From Hybos culiciformis (taxonomy: Eukaryota; Arthropoda; Insecta; Diptera; Hybotidae): a stretch of 64,000 bases of DNA. A model generated the notes under the pieces. The model was not told the origin of the DNA, did no database searches, and saw nothing but the letters and a program-made list of their open reading frames with translations. Both the position numbers and the translations under genes were made by a program. The stretch covers positions 27,495,090 through 27,559,089 of the forward strand of contig OZ023274.1 of assembly GCA_964007475.1 (NCBI GenBank). Reading direction: 5' to 3'. Shown here in pieces: positions 47,462 through 59,088 of the stretch (the stretch's first letter is position 1; every line of letters begins with the position of its first letter).

Positions 47462-50400
47462 AATTTAAAGACTTTGTAAAGGAATTTTTAAATTCAGTTA
47501 TGTAATAAGAACTCTGGTTTCGTGTTCAATTGAAGTTCGATATATTTATTTATATGATGGTATGATGATATCAAATACTAATTTTTTTTTAAATTAAGAA
47601 TCTAATAGCGTATTTAAAAAAAATATTGATGTACAATTTTTTTAAAAGAAATTTTAAAGTGAAATTCAAAAATCATAGCTTACATTTTATAGATAATTCT
47701 TTTTAGTTTTATAACAATCGGGGGCATCAACATAATAAAATGAAACCATTATAACTATATATAGCTTGTGCATGTATATTAATAAAATCATTTAAGATTA
47801 ATTTAGTAAAATATGAACATCACAATTAATGATTTTATGCGCCAATACAAAAAAAATATATATATATATAATAGTAGGTAATTCTTTCTCGATCGAAAAA
47901 CATATATAGGTACTATATTATAACATAAACATAGTACCATAATATATTCGGTTTTTATTATTATTATTATCACTTTTTTTTTTTTATTTTTCCTAAAGGA
48001 ATGTGTGGGAAGGTAAAGGATGCAGACGGATGTTGATCTTATTAAAATTATACATATATAAAAAAGTAAAAATGCATAAAACTTATTTTTTTTTCATTGC
48101 AAACACGTTAAAAAGGGTAAAAATATAAACGATTTTTTTTCCTCGGGACATAGAACATAATTATCTACTGTTTTCATGTTTTAGTTTCATTACATATTAT
48201 TCTGTGTTTTTTTTTTTTTTTTATAACTGACTGTCTGCTATTCAAAAATAAAATTTAACTCATTTTTATTACAGTTGAATAAAAATTTAGATCGTAAAAA
48301 TTCCTTTTGATATCTACCGAATTTTTATATTGTATATAAAATATAAACATTTTTGTAAAATTTGAAAGTAAACATAAACATTTTTATGTTTGACAATGTT
48401 AAATAATATAAAAACATATGTATACAGATATATATACACTTACCTTTTATTTTTTTTTATTTTTTTTAAGTATAACATTAAAGTTTGCTTGCTACCCATG
48501 GTTCTAATCGATTTTGTATCTTTTTTTTTTGTATAGATATGCGCGTGCATGATAATATTTTTTGAATCATATCAACTTTGTTTCCTTCAGGCAATTTTCT
48601 GATATAAATACATACGTATAATATGTATTATGGATTTTTTTTTATAAAATCTTACCAGAGAGAGAGTTGAGAAAATCATTATGAATATAATTATTATTAA
48701 ACATAGTAAAATATTTTGCGCCTACTGAAGGAGCAATTTCATTTTATTATTATTAACAAAAATCTTTATAAGATTCCCTTAAACGGAAATAGTGTGTTGT
48801 TGCTATATTGATTTTATGTTCACAATTTATGTATAATTTTATTTTAAATGCTGCAATTTCTTGTCCATTTTTTCAACAAGTTCAATAATGTTAATATGCC
48901 GTCATTTGATGTAATTGTACTTTCTTTATTCCACGGCATATAAAAGGCAATAGGGTTAATTGTCACCTCGGGCTAGAAGCATTATTCATTTATTTAAATA
49001 TTTTATTTACTTAAAGTTAATTTTTTTTTTTACGAATTTTCAATGAATTAGCTTTTAGTTTTAACAAATAGAAAATAAAATGATTGTAGTCAGTAAAATA
49101 AAATTCAGTAAATCGTAACTAAATCTTATAGTCTAACAGTTGTTAATTTTTAGTTAATTTAAGTTCATAGTTCTATTTTAATTTTTCATACCATATGTAC
49201 AATTAAAATTAGCTTCTGAAAAAAAAAATACAATATTTATTTTGTTTTCTTGTTTGTTTTTTGTCACTCACTTAAATATTGTAGTTATCAAAACATGTAA
49301 TATTATGTTTTTAAAATATCATATAAACATAAAATTTAAAAAAAAATTTCTTGATCCCGATTCGATGTTTATATAGTGTCAAGACATGAAAATCATAGAT
49401 TAAAATCTAAAATCCATAACTATAAAAAGATTTTAATTAGTTATAGATTTTATTATATTATATAGCGAAATATGCTTATCAGATTTAATTTAAATTTCCA
49501 AGAACAACGTTTTATTTTATTAAAATGTTGTTTTTTTTATTTTTATGAGCAATATAGTTAAACACCATAATTTATTTGAGATTCCAATCAAAATTTTTAT
49601 ACCTTCTGTGGTATAAACAAATTGTATATCGGCGATGATGATGTTGATAATATTATAATCAATTCGTTATAAAACATTTTACAAATTTACAATTTTTCTA
49701 TAGTTACATAACACCTAAAAAATTAAATTTTCTCCTGATAATATTTTAAAGAGAAAACAATTTGTAGTCTACTTTTTCTACGAAAACAAGTTGTACGAAC
49801 AATACATTCGTTTTTCAATATTAGATTAGCGAAATATTTGATAAAACTATAATAATAATATAATGCTTAATATTATATTTATTTCTATTCCGCTTTCTCG
49901 TAACTGTAATAGTAGTTACTATATTTTTAATATATATTTTTTTCGTACTATTTATTTAATTTCGCAAGCCTTATTATTATTGAACTTTTATTTAATTTCG
50001 CAAGCCTTATTATATTGTACTTTTAATTAATTCTTTACTTCCATTTTTAAAAATCTGCAACTTTAGTTAGAGATCAAGAAAATTGAAGAGAATAAAGATT
50101 TCGCCAGCGAAAAATAAAAGAATCATCCGCATAACGATCATTAAAGTATAATAATCACAGTTTGAAGGTGTTGGAAAACAATATCATATTTTTATACTTA
50201 GATTTTTTTTGTATTTTTTTTTTTTAGAGGATGCATATTAGATGGAGTTTATATCGGTGGTTTAGTGCAAGAGTGGAATATTTTGAACTGTTCCGATTTT
50301 TGGTTAAGTTTATTTTAAATTATTAATATTATTTAGTAAAAGGGTGTAATATAAGAAACTATTATAAACTTTGATTAAAATTATTTGCATTAACAACATT

Positions 50401-53400
50401 CTTGGATTTTAAAGTTTTTTATTTGTGAATTGCAGAACAATGAAAGGACATCTTAAAATTAAATAATTAAAACACAATATCTTGTGATTTTATGGAACTT
50501 CAAACTCATACTTATTGCTTTTTTTTAACTTCTAAAATCAGCGGTTTAATTTGTTGTTAAATTGATTTTACATCTTGATGTTTTCCAATTTCATTTTATT
50601 TATTAATCCTGGCCAAAATTGAAACCTATACACAAAATACACATTGTCCGAGTTCTCTTTATCATAAGTTTTTTAAAACAACACAAAACTTAGTTCAACG
50701 AACAAATTGAAAAATTGACACACAATCCACGCCGTAGGATAAGGGCAATACCACACTGACGATTGACTCCTAAATTTAGTTTTCTCTAAATTTTTTTTTC
50801 AAGATAACCCAGTCTTCCACTGGACTATCGACATATTACAATATATAACATTAATACACTCTCTACAGATTAATTACTTCATTATATTTTCTTAAAAGAA
50901 CCATAAAGAACTTTAATTGCACATTTGCAGTGGAAAGTTTAAATGATTTTATTTCAATCCAGTTGTACAAATATATTCTAAATTTAAAAAATAGCAATTC
51001 ATTAAATTATTAGAAACCAAATGTTGTACATACTTTAAAATAAGTTTGGTTTAAAATTTTGACAGATCAGAAATGAGATTATATTTGATTTTGAACACTT
51101 TTCCGTTCTTCTTCTACATTTATACATAATATAATTGGATTTTAACTTGGTCGTAAAGACTTTTATTGAAACTTTTGCTCTGATCATTGTAATTCTGATT
51201 TTCAATAATTTCGTTGTTGATTATTCCCATCTCTAAAGGATAATTATGTTTCTGGATTTATATTCTATTTATTATAACTATTCCAGAAACATTTAAATGA
51301 GTTGCTATAAAGAAGGATTTAATTTGAATTATATGAAAAAATTATATAGAAACAGAAAATAAGTTTTCATTATAAAAAAAATATATGACGGTGACCATAT
51401 ATTTTTCATTAATAGAGTGGACATTACAAAAATTTTTGATGCATTTAAAAATTATGACAGAATAAATCTTGCTATTGCCAATTATATTTTAATTGGGGAT
51501 GAAAAAGGGATATTTGGGTAATTTCTATATATGTTTAAACGAATAAGTTCAGTGATATTAGTTCCACAGAAGGGTATCCATTCAAAAAAAAAAAAATTAT
51601 CTACCTTAATTTAAAACGGAAGGTCATCGTGATTGTAGGACAATAATCAAATAAAACTTTTTTATAAAGTTTTAAATATAAAATGAAAATTAAGAGTAAA
51701 CTTTTTTTTCGGAAGTCATAAAATTTGTGCAAAATTAAATTCTGCCACTATCCAATTAATAAAATTCCAAAAGTTAAAGTTCTGTTAAAATGCAAAATTA
51801 TATACATAGTTATATGTATATAGTGCATTAATTAATTCCTGTTTATCTTTAATCTGGTGTTCATTATCGTATATTTTTCTTTAATGAATATTTATTTATT
51901 CCTGGTTAAATGTATCCATGTACGGTTGCCTTCTTTTTTTTTTTTTACTATTTTAAAGGGTTAAAAGGAAAACAATTTAAGAATTTAATTTTGAGCTCAA
52001 TAATTTTATACACAATTTTTGGTCAAAGTTTAATTAGTTACTTCCTAAATAATTTTATTTTAATTCTATAAAAACTTTATAATAATAATATTTTGTAAAA
52101 CAGGAATATTGAGGTAAATTTTCTAAAAATAGAATGGTATGGAAAATGTTTCAATCATAGTTATTAAAGATAGTTTTTGAAAAAATTTGCATATTATTGC
52201 CACCATCCTCATGCAGTAGAAATTTGCGAATGATATAGAAAATAATAATATTTTGTTCTCATTTTCCTTAAAAACGTTATAAATTTGTTACTTTTGATTT
52301 GTGAACAAAGTATAAATGGAATCTATAAAGTAATAAACATTTTATATTATCATACAAATAAATACATAAATCTAAAAACAGTTTATTTTACATATGAATG
52401 AAAATATGTATATCATAAAAACACAAACTATGTGTAAAAATATTTTTGTGCCAACCAGCACTAAGTATATAATGCCGCTAATTCAAAACATAGACTAATA
52501 AAATTTGAAATAAACATGTTCATAAAATGATCAGATAATTTATTTTTTTTTTAAATACAAATACATAAATATCTAAATCCATTAAATCTTAGTCATATAA
52601 TTATTGTAGACATTTTCTAAATAAAACATTAAAATTATATACATATAGTTAATTAACAAAGTGTCGAAGTTATAATCAGAAAAATAAAACTATATAATGT
52701 GCATTTGAGATGTTATAATAAGAGAATTTTTGTTTTTTTAACTCAGTATCAAGTTTCTGTCTGATAAATACTTGACTCAGATTAATTAATAAATATTCAT
52801 AGTATAGTCAGGAAAAAAAAAACCATCTGTTTAGCTTACATCTTTGGTGACACACAATTTTTGATTACATTTATTAAAAGAGTAGATTTTTCCTTCATAA
52901 AAAATTTGCCTTCTTTAATCAAGTTCATAATAAAGAAGAAAATCATATCACATATGCATATGTACCCAACACATATTACACTATTACATATTATTGAAAA
53001 TAAAATCAACATTTAAAATAAACTTTAGATAAAACGTTAAAGAACATAAATGATAGTTCGTGCTTAATAAGTTTTTGTTAAGGTTTGCGAAAATCTAATA
53101 AGGCTGTTTGTTCTGGTTCATTGTTATTAATTTCATTTGAGTTAATCGAAAACTTTCGAGTAAAAAATATAAACGGAATGAAACACAAAAAATCAAATAA
53201 AACTTCGGAAGCCATACTTAAATTTTACAATTTTATTAATTTTAATTGAATATATGCAAAAATAAAATTTAATTATAAAAACAAAAAATTTTTTTTTAAC
53301 TTAATACATTTTGAAAGTGATATGCCAAATCTTTATTTTTTGAAGTTTATACTTCTTTAGCGACGTTGGAAGAAATTTGGTAGAGGGTAAAAATTTATTT

Positions 53401-53482
53401 TCATATAAAATTTTTCTGAGAATCGTCATCATTTTTCTGAGAATCGACCGTCATCATTTTTCAAAAATTAAAAAAAAAAACA
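47462..53482. other. AT-rich DNA, no gene supported
   Basis: The interval contains a TA microsatellite at about 47862-47872 and a 2-copy tandem duplication of TTTATTTAATTTCGCAAGCC at 49953-50023. A 52-codon open stretch without ATG (51363-51519, plus) reads VFIIKKIYDGDHIFFINRVD and onward and might be an exon, but I see no convincing splice sites. A 2-copy TTTTTCTGAGAATCG repeat lies at 53404-53463. Nothing else is recognised. Confidence 0.6.
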
Positions 53483-53590
53483 AACCATAATTGGGTTCGA
53501 ACCTGGCACCTTCAGACTTATTAGTATGGTGTTCTATCCACTAAGCCATACGGCCATATAATTTTTGCTTTCTAAAATATAATAAAAAAA
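53483..53590 (-). repeat. tRNA-like Pol III unit, copy 1
   Basis: Read on the minus strand: leader TATTATATTTTAGAAAGC (53590-53565), A box TGGCTTAGTGG (53548-53538), B box GGTTCGAACCC (complement of 53493-53503) and then a T run near 53481-53472. The internal promoter boxes and T-run terminator are those of a tRNA gene, but the acceptor stem does not pair, so it is a tRNA-derived repeat or pseudogene. Confidence 0.7.
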
Positions 53591-53779
53591 TTCTAATAAA
53601 CCATTCATTTTTTTGTTTTTATTTTATTGTAGGGGAATAAAAAATAATACTCAAAAAAAAAAATAAGAAAAGAATTAGAATACTCAAAAAACGAGTTTGA
53701 AAAATTAACTAACCAATCAAAAAATTAATCTCATTGCCATATAATGAGATTTAATATTATTTAGGAAAATAAATCAAAA

Positions 53780-53906
53780 ATATTTTTTGTATTTGTTTAG
53801 AAAGCTAAACTCATATAGGCAATATGGCTTAGTATTATAGTAGAACATCACACTGTAAGTCTGAAGGTGCCTGGTTCGATTCCCAATGAGGATTTTTTTT
53901 TTTTTA
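53780..53906 (+). repeat. tRNA-like Pol III unit, copy 2
   Basis: The most diverged copy, on the plus strand. A remnant of the leader (TTTAGAAAGC) is at 53796, an A box TGGCTTAGTAT with extra bases after it at 53825, the B box GGTTCGATTCC at 53873, and a 13-base T run at 53893-53905. It shares the segment GTAAGTCTGAAGGTGCC with copy 1. Confidence 0.65.
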
Positions 53907-55072
53907 ATAAAGAAACAAATCCTTTTAGTATTTTTGGAAAACGTTAAATATTCATATGATATATGATAAAAATTAAATTTTTGCACCACTTAACAATTCT
54001 TGAATTAAAATAAAAATATGATTTATAGTTTTTCATTAAAAAAAAGAAATTAAATAATCCTTTTCTTTGTGGGTCCCCAAAAAAAAATTCTCATGTGACA
54101 ACGGAATTTATTGTCGATTTATTTATATATGTATAATAAAATAAGGGACTATGAAATAATTAAAAAGTAATAGTTAGCAATAGAAATATACATTTATTTT
54201 TTGATCCTATATTTTTTAATTTATAGCTTAAATATTATTTGCCAAATTCGATTCTAATTTCAATTTGATATTTTCGTCTATTTTTTATTTTGACATGCAG
54301 ATTGTGAAAACTTCGGAATTTCACGCAGTTACGAATGATTAAATATAAAAATATAAAATATTGTTAACTTCATATTATTTAACGTCTCAAATTAATTATA
54401 GATTTAGCTAGACAAATAATATTATTTCCAGTCGATGATGAACTTTTACAGATAAGACTTATATAAACAAAATACAATAAAATAGATTTAAATGCCAAAA
54501 TTTAATAAAATTATTTAACAATTGATTAATATGAACAAAAATTTAGTAAAATGTCTTAAAATTCGATTTATATGAACAAAATTTCGATTTATAATTCATA
54601 ATGTTTAATTTAAATTAGTTATTCGAGCTGATTTTCCATCAAATAAAATAATTTTCGAAACATCTGGGAAATGTTTTTACACACTCTAGATTATTTTTTA
54701 CAGAGATCATGTAACCACTAAAGTTATAAACATTATATCCTATAAAACAAATTTATAATATTGTACGCACTAAACTCGTTACAAACAACATAGGTATATT
54801 TTGGCATTGATAGTTTAGATATCGATCAAGAAATTTATCATTATAGGTTTTCCCGGCTCAAAATATGCAAAAAAAAAAAATTTCAAAATAGGTAGCTCTG
54901 GTGAAATAAAGATTACCAGACCAAAAATTTTGGGTAGGAATTCATAATTATCGTACACTTTTTTAATTTCAAATATATGTATATGTAGGGCCCAATATTA
55001 CAAGCAAAAAAATTACATATTCTACCAATAAAAAAATTATGTTCAAAAAAAAAAAAATTATTATGTTCAAAA

Positions 55073-55196
55073 AAATGAAAAAAAAATGTATTCATTGGGG
55101 AATCGAACCTGAGACCTTCACTCTTATAGTCCGATGTTCTAGCCACTAAGCCATACAACCCATATGATTTTGCATTTCTAAAATATAATAAAAAAA
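55073..55196 (-). repeat. tRNA-like Pol III unit, copy 3
   Basis: On the minus strand: leader TATTATATTTTAGAAATGC, A box TGGCTTAGTGG (55153-55143), anticodon-arm-like CGGACTATAAGAGTG, B box GGTTCGATTCC (complement of 55099-55109) and a T run beginning near 55087. The T-stem is partly degraded and the acceptor stem cannot form. The leader is shared with copy 1, so more than a bare tRNA was copied. Confidence 0.7.
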
Positions 55197-55234
55197 CACA
55201 TGAATCATAATTTTTGGGTAATAGCATTCTTAAT

Positions 55235-55530
55235 CTATGGTAATAGTAAACAGTATTTTGATATTTTTTTGTGTTGTTTTTTATTTTTTTATTTATTTAA
55301 TCAAGAAAAATATACGATATAAGATATTACATTTTTTAGTTATTTATGTATATATAAATAAAAAAGAAAAGAAAAAAAGCCATAGAAAAATTTTTTGTTT
55401 TGGGTTATGGTAAATAGTATTTTGATATTTTTTTGTGTTTGTTTAATTATTTATTTAAACAATAAAAATATACAATAGAAGATATTACATCTTTCAGTAT
55501 GCATGCATATAAAAAAAACGAAAAACGAAT
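55235..55530. repeat. two-copy tandem duplication, ~165-bp unit
   Basis: AGTATTTTGATATTTTTTTGTGTT and GATATTACAT occur once in each unit at an offset of about 165 bp (55252 and 55417). The pair sits just past the 3' end of the gene at 55581-57182. Confidence 0.75.
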
Positions 55531-55580
55531 AAAAAAAAACCATATATATAACTAATACTATTTATACAGATATTTTAGAC

Positions 55581-57182
55581 TTAAGACTCAAAAAAGGATA
55601 CAATAGGTTCATGGTGACTGAAATAAGAAACGAAAATGTTTGATTGGAAGTTGTTTAAGTATCGAGTGAAAACTGCTTCGGTCGTTGCTTTATATTTTGT
55701 TGTACTAAGTTTTCGATCATTGGACATATTCAAACCTAATGCTTCATTTAGAAATTCAATCAATGGTAGATTTTTATCATCTGCAAAATTAATATTGAAG
55801 GTTCCACTTAATATAATAGGTACATCGTCAAATTTTTCGCCAAATCTTTTTTCGAGTATCTGAGAACATTCTTTTGTATAAATCATCAAGTTTTCGAAAA
55901 AGAATTGTTGCATCTGTCTCATGGACTTTCCTGGCGAAATATAAACGGCAATCATTAAAATGTATTTCCCATTTCCAGAATCGCATCGAGCAACGCATAT
56001 TTCGCCTACATCAGAATTTTTAACGCCAATATCTCTAGTAAATTTGGTATGTACATCCATATATGAAGTGATAATATGTGATGTATCTTGTGTATTGTGA
56101 TAAATGGCTACTCCAGACGCTGGAACTTCAGGTCTTTTATAACTTACAACAAAATCAAAATTTGGAATATCAATTAGTTCTTCGTTTTTCATACGAGTTT
56201 CTGACAAAAGAAGAACATTTGACTTTTGTGCGATAACATTGTTTTGTAGATCAGCTGCATGCGCATTTAAACTTTGGCAATTGAATGAATAAATAGATAA
56301 TCCATTCCTGTTAGAGATGAATTCAAGAAGGCCAATTTCATTATTAAATTTATTTTCATGTATAATTTCATGTATAATATTTTTCTCCTCTTCATTAAAT
56401 GTTTTTTGATTTTTGTTAACCAATGTTTGATCTTCCCCTGAATTAAGTCTATTTTTATTCTTATTTATAAAATTTAATATTTTATTACTATCATAAATTG
56501 GTGCATTAGCAAAATTATATTTTTTAATTTCTATTTCATTAATATTTGATCTCTTATTTTCTAAATTATCATTATACTTGTCCTTAAGGAATTTAGGCTT
56601 ATTAAATCTAATTGTTGGTTCAATATTTGTAATTTTCTTAATTTTATTTGCATTTTTAATAATTTTCAAATCTTTCTTCTTATAATAATATGATATAATA
56701 TAAACTATAAATTTTCCACAATAAAGATAAATTTTATGTCTTAATAGTAATAATATAATTATAAAAAACATAACAGATAAAAAAAACCCAATTATAGCCA
56801 TAGTCCAGTATTGAGTACATTCTGGTATATATTCATTATATTTACAATAAATTCCACAATTTTTGCATGTTAATTTACTAACCATATGTCCTTCAGTATT
56901 GTCACATTTGTAAAATATTATTCCAAAAAATATTCCATTAATTTCACCATTACTAGTAGTGGTGTAACTCCTTCCATTATTTATAATCTTACATGACTTA
57001 TATCCTTCAATTTTAATGCCCCCATTGTTTACACTTATAGATTTGTGAGAATACTTTATATTTTCAGTTGTTATAGGATCAAGTTCAATTACGGGCATAA
57101 TGACAGAATTAGAAGTGTTATTTGGTTTAGACAATACTAAAACCATAATAACTTCCATTAAGATAACAAATTTAAGTACCAT
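55581..57182 (-). CDS. membrane protein with Cys-rich ectodomain fused to an EEP nuclease-fold domain
   Basis: The frame has 533 codons and no visible intron. Residues 1-18 are a signal peptide (VILMEVIMVLVLS). An ectodomain follows at 19-126 with six cysteines (64, 93, 106, 109, 113, 122). Residues 127-147 are a transmembrane helix (IIGFFLSVMFFIIILLLL) and 152-166 a second hydrophobic stretch, then a Lys/Asn-rich linker to about 290. Residues 295-530 are an endonuclease/exonuclease/phosphatase domain: N301 in SFNCQSLNAH, E328 in LLLSETRM, a GTFN motif at 460-463 where the family has GDFN, and SHHEPIV at 522-528 where it has SDHxP. Two catalytic Asp positions are thus changed. The EEP part resembles those of Helitron/Helentron or LINE proteins. 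The N-terminal part, with a type I membrane layout, may be of viral-envelope or host origin; I cannot identify it. The first ATG directly precedes the signal peptide. Confidence 0.75.
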   Translation of the reverse strand: MVLKFVILMEVIMVLVLSKPNNTSNSVIMPVIELDPITTENIKYSHKSISVNNGGIKIEGYKSCKIINNGRSYTTTSNGEINGIFFGIIFYKCDNTEGHMVSKLTCKNCGIYCKYNEYIPECTQYWTMAIIGFFLSVMFFIIILLLLRHKIYLYCGKFIVYIISYYYKKKDLKIIKNANKIKKITNIEPTIRFNKPKFLKDKYNDNLENKRSNINEIEIKKYNFANAPIYDSNKILNFINKNKNRLNSGEDQTLVNKNQKTFNEEEKNIIHEIIHENKFNNEIGLLEFISNRNGLSIYSFNCQSLNAHAADLQNNVIAQKSNVLLLSETRMKNEELIDIPNFDFVVSYKRPEVPASGVAIYHNTQDTSHIITSYMDVHTKFTRDIGVKNSDVGEICVARCDSGNGKYILMIAVYISPGKSMRQMQQFFFENLMIYTKECSQILEKRFGEKFDDVPIILSGTFNINFADDKNLPLIEFLNEALGLNMSNDRKLSTTKYKATTEAVFTRYLNNFQSNIFVSYFSHHEPIVSFFES

Positions 57183-57495
57183 TTTACAAATAAACTTTTA
57201 AAATTATTAAGGCAAAAATTCAATATTTTTTTGTATTAATTTTATAAATAAGCTTTAAATAAATCTGGTTTGGATGATGGCTTGAATTTCAATTTGCACT
57301 TTTTGAGATGAAAAATCTTGAGCTAAATTTTTAAATGTTTATTTTTTATTTTTTAAAAAAATTTTTTATTTTTATTTTTTTATTGTATTTTATTTATTAA
57401 AAAAAAAACGATAACTTTACATAGAATTTTCTCTTTTCTGACTTGACTGAATTATCTTTTAATAATAATCAATAAATGTTCGCGCGAATTATATA
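57183..57495. other. upstream region of the 533-codon gene
   Basis: AT-rich, 313 bp between the gene's start codon and a pogo-like MITE. No clear TATA box or initiator could be singled out in such AT-rich DNA. Confidence 0.5.
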
Positions 57496-57892
57496 CAGGT
57501 AATACCCCTATAAAGCGACACTTTTCGCGTTATAATCCACTTAGCAGTGATGAAGAGTTTGCATAAATACAAATATGAATCAACATTTCTTTTTATATTT
57601 TATGTGTATAAATTTGAATTTTTTTTAAGTTAATACTTCTTAAGGCGCGTTGTACGAATTTTAGTTCTTAATTTTTAAAAACATGAATTATTTTGTTAAA
57701 CTTTATTATTTTATTATAATTTTATTAAAGTTAGTTAAATTAAATACTCATTTTATTCATTTAAACACAGTTTTTTTTTATACTTGGAACCTTACACTTT
57801 TTTACTTTAGAGTTCATGTCTCTTACAACCCGATTTCCTACTACGCTACTTTGTCTAACAACGTATCTGTCGCGTTGTAGAAGGTTTGACTG
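57496..57892. mobile_element. pogo/Tigger-like MITE
   Basis: The ends are CAGGTAATACCCCTATAAAG and, reversed from 57892, CAGTCAAACCTTCTACAACG. Both continue into GCGAC, the usual layout of pogo-group terminal repeats. TA lies on both sides (57494-57495 and 57893-57894). At 397 bp it has no transposase, so it is non-autonomous. Confidence 0.75.
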
Positions 57893-58078
57893 TAGTCAAT
57901 TTTTTAGATTTTAAACAAAAAAAACTAAGCAAATAAACATATTATTTATTATTGTTCATAACATAAGATAAGAGAAAACGTCACGTAACATCACGTAACG
58001 TAACGAAATTCTGTATGTATGTTGTATATATAAAAAAAATATATTTTAATTTTTTTTTATTTTCACTTGTTGTTCCTT

Positions 58079-58234
58079 GAGGGCGGAAATGAGGGCGGAA
58101 GTGAGGGCGGAAGTAAGGGCGGAAGTGAGCGCAGCAGTGAGGGCGGAAGTGAGGGCGGCAGTGAGGGCGGAAGTGAGGGCGGAAGTAAGAGTGGAAGTGA
58201 GGGCGGAAGTAAGGGTTGGATTGAGGGCGGAAGT
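58079..58234 (+). repeat. 12-bp minisatellite, 13 units
   Basis: The unit GAGGGCGGAAGT is repeated 13 times over 156 bp with occasional changes (AGCGCAGCAGT, AAGAGTGGAAGT). It is GC-rich in an AT-rich setting. As 12 is a multiple of 3, all three plus frames tend to stay open, giving a (GGSE)n peptide from 58067; I do not regard that as a gene. Confidence 0.93.
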
Positions 58235-59088
58235 TTTGGATTAATTGGAATGAAACTTCATTTGAATTGATTGAAAATGAGAATTACTTATATATACGCA
58301 AAGAAACTACGTTCCTGTCCTATGACAGCTCTTGTGTTTTTTTTTTGTATTATTATTTTTCTTATCCTTATTATAATCGTTTTTGTATTTGTTTATATCT
58401 AAATATTTGGTACAGTCAATTTATTTTATAATAGAAATAAAAATTCAGTTTCAAACTAATTCTTTTGACATTCGGTTTTCTATAAAATTATCTTGTAAAA
58501 AAAAAAATTATAATTGATTTTTGAATTTTGATGGTAATATTTTTTTTTTAATATTAATATATGAGGTTTTCGCATAGACATTTTTATTATTCCCGCAAAA
58601 TTTCTTAAATAAATATATTTTTGATTAAAATAAGTGCCCAAATTTCAAAAGTATCGTACACATTTTTTAGAGACATAAGTTATAAATTTTGTCGCCACGA
58701 ATCTTTCTTATAAGGCCTACATTGGTGAATGAAGGATTAGACTACAAAATAATTTCCTCTTTTTAGAAGATTAGAAAAATCGTTATTATATTATTTTTTT
58801 TTAAATTAAACAATTTTAATTAAAAGAAACGAAATTAAATTAGGCTGAGTAATATAGAATTTCTTCCCCCAGTTAGTGTTTCATTAAATTTATACAATTT
58901 GATTATTTTGTGGCATTTTTCACACCAATCTCACCAAGAAGTTCAAATTCCTTTTGAGGACGTAGCTGCCTTAATATGTTTATCATAAATCAAATGAAAT
59001 TTTTTTTTATTTAACAAAATTTTTTTATTAGATTTTTACTAAATTCTAATTTTATTTCTTATGCCTTCTTCGGGTTCGTCCTTAGCAT
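58235..59088. other. AT-rich DNA, no gene seen
   Basis: No open frame. A slightly less AT-rich stretch near 58915-58975 (CTCACCAAGAAGTTC, GAGGACGTAGCTGCC) could be old repeat. Confidence 0.6.

Noticed and set aside
51363..51519. Open stretch of 52 codons that could be an exon
   Set aside because: No ATG, no good acceptor site before it and no recognisable homology. Kept only as a note in the intergenic entry.
53483..55196. Functional tRNA genes
   Set aside because: A and B boxes are good, but acceptor stems do not pair and T-stems are damaged in all three units.
53774..55227. Two minus-strand open frames of 71 and 104 codons over the tRNA-like units
   Set aside because: Parts such as NRTRHLQTYS and VARTSDYKSEGLRFD are translated tRNA-like sequence, a common false gene signal.
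58067..58270. Gly/Ser/Glu repeat protein
   Set aside because: The 12-bp minisatellite keeps frames open by its length. The flanks are non-coding and AT-rich.
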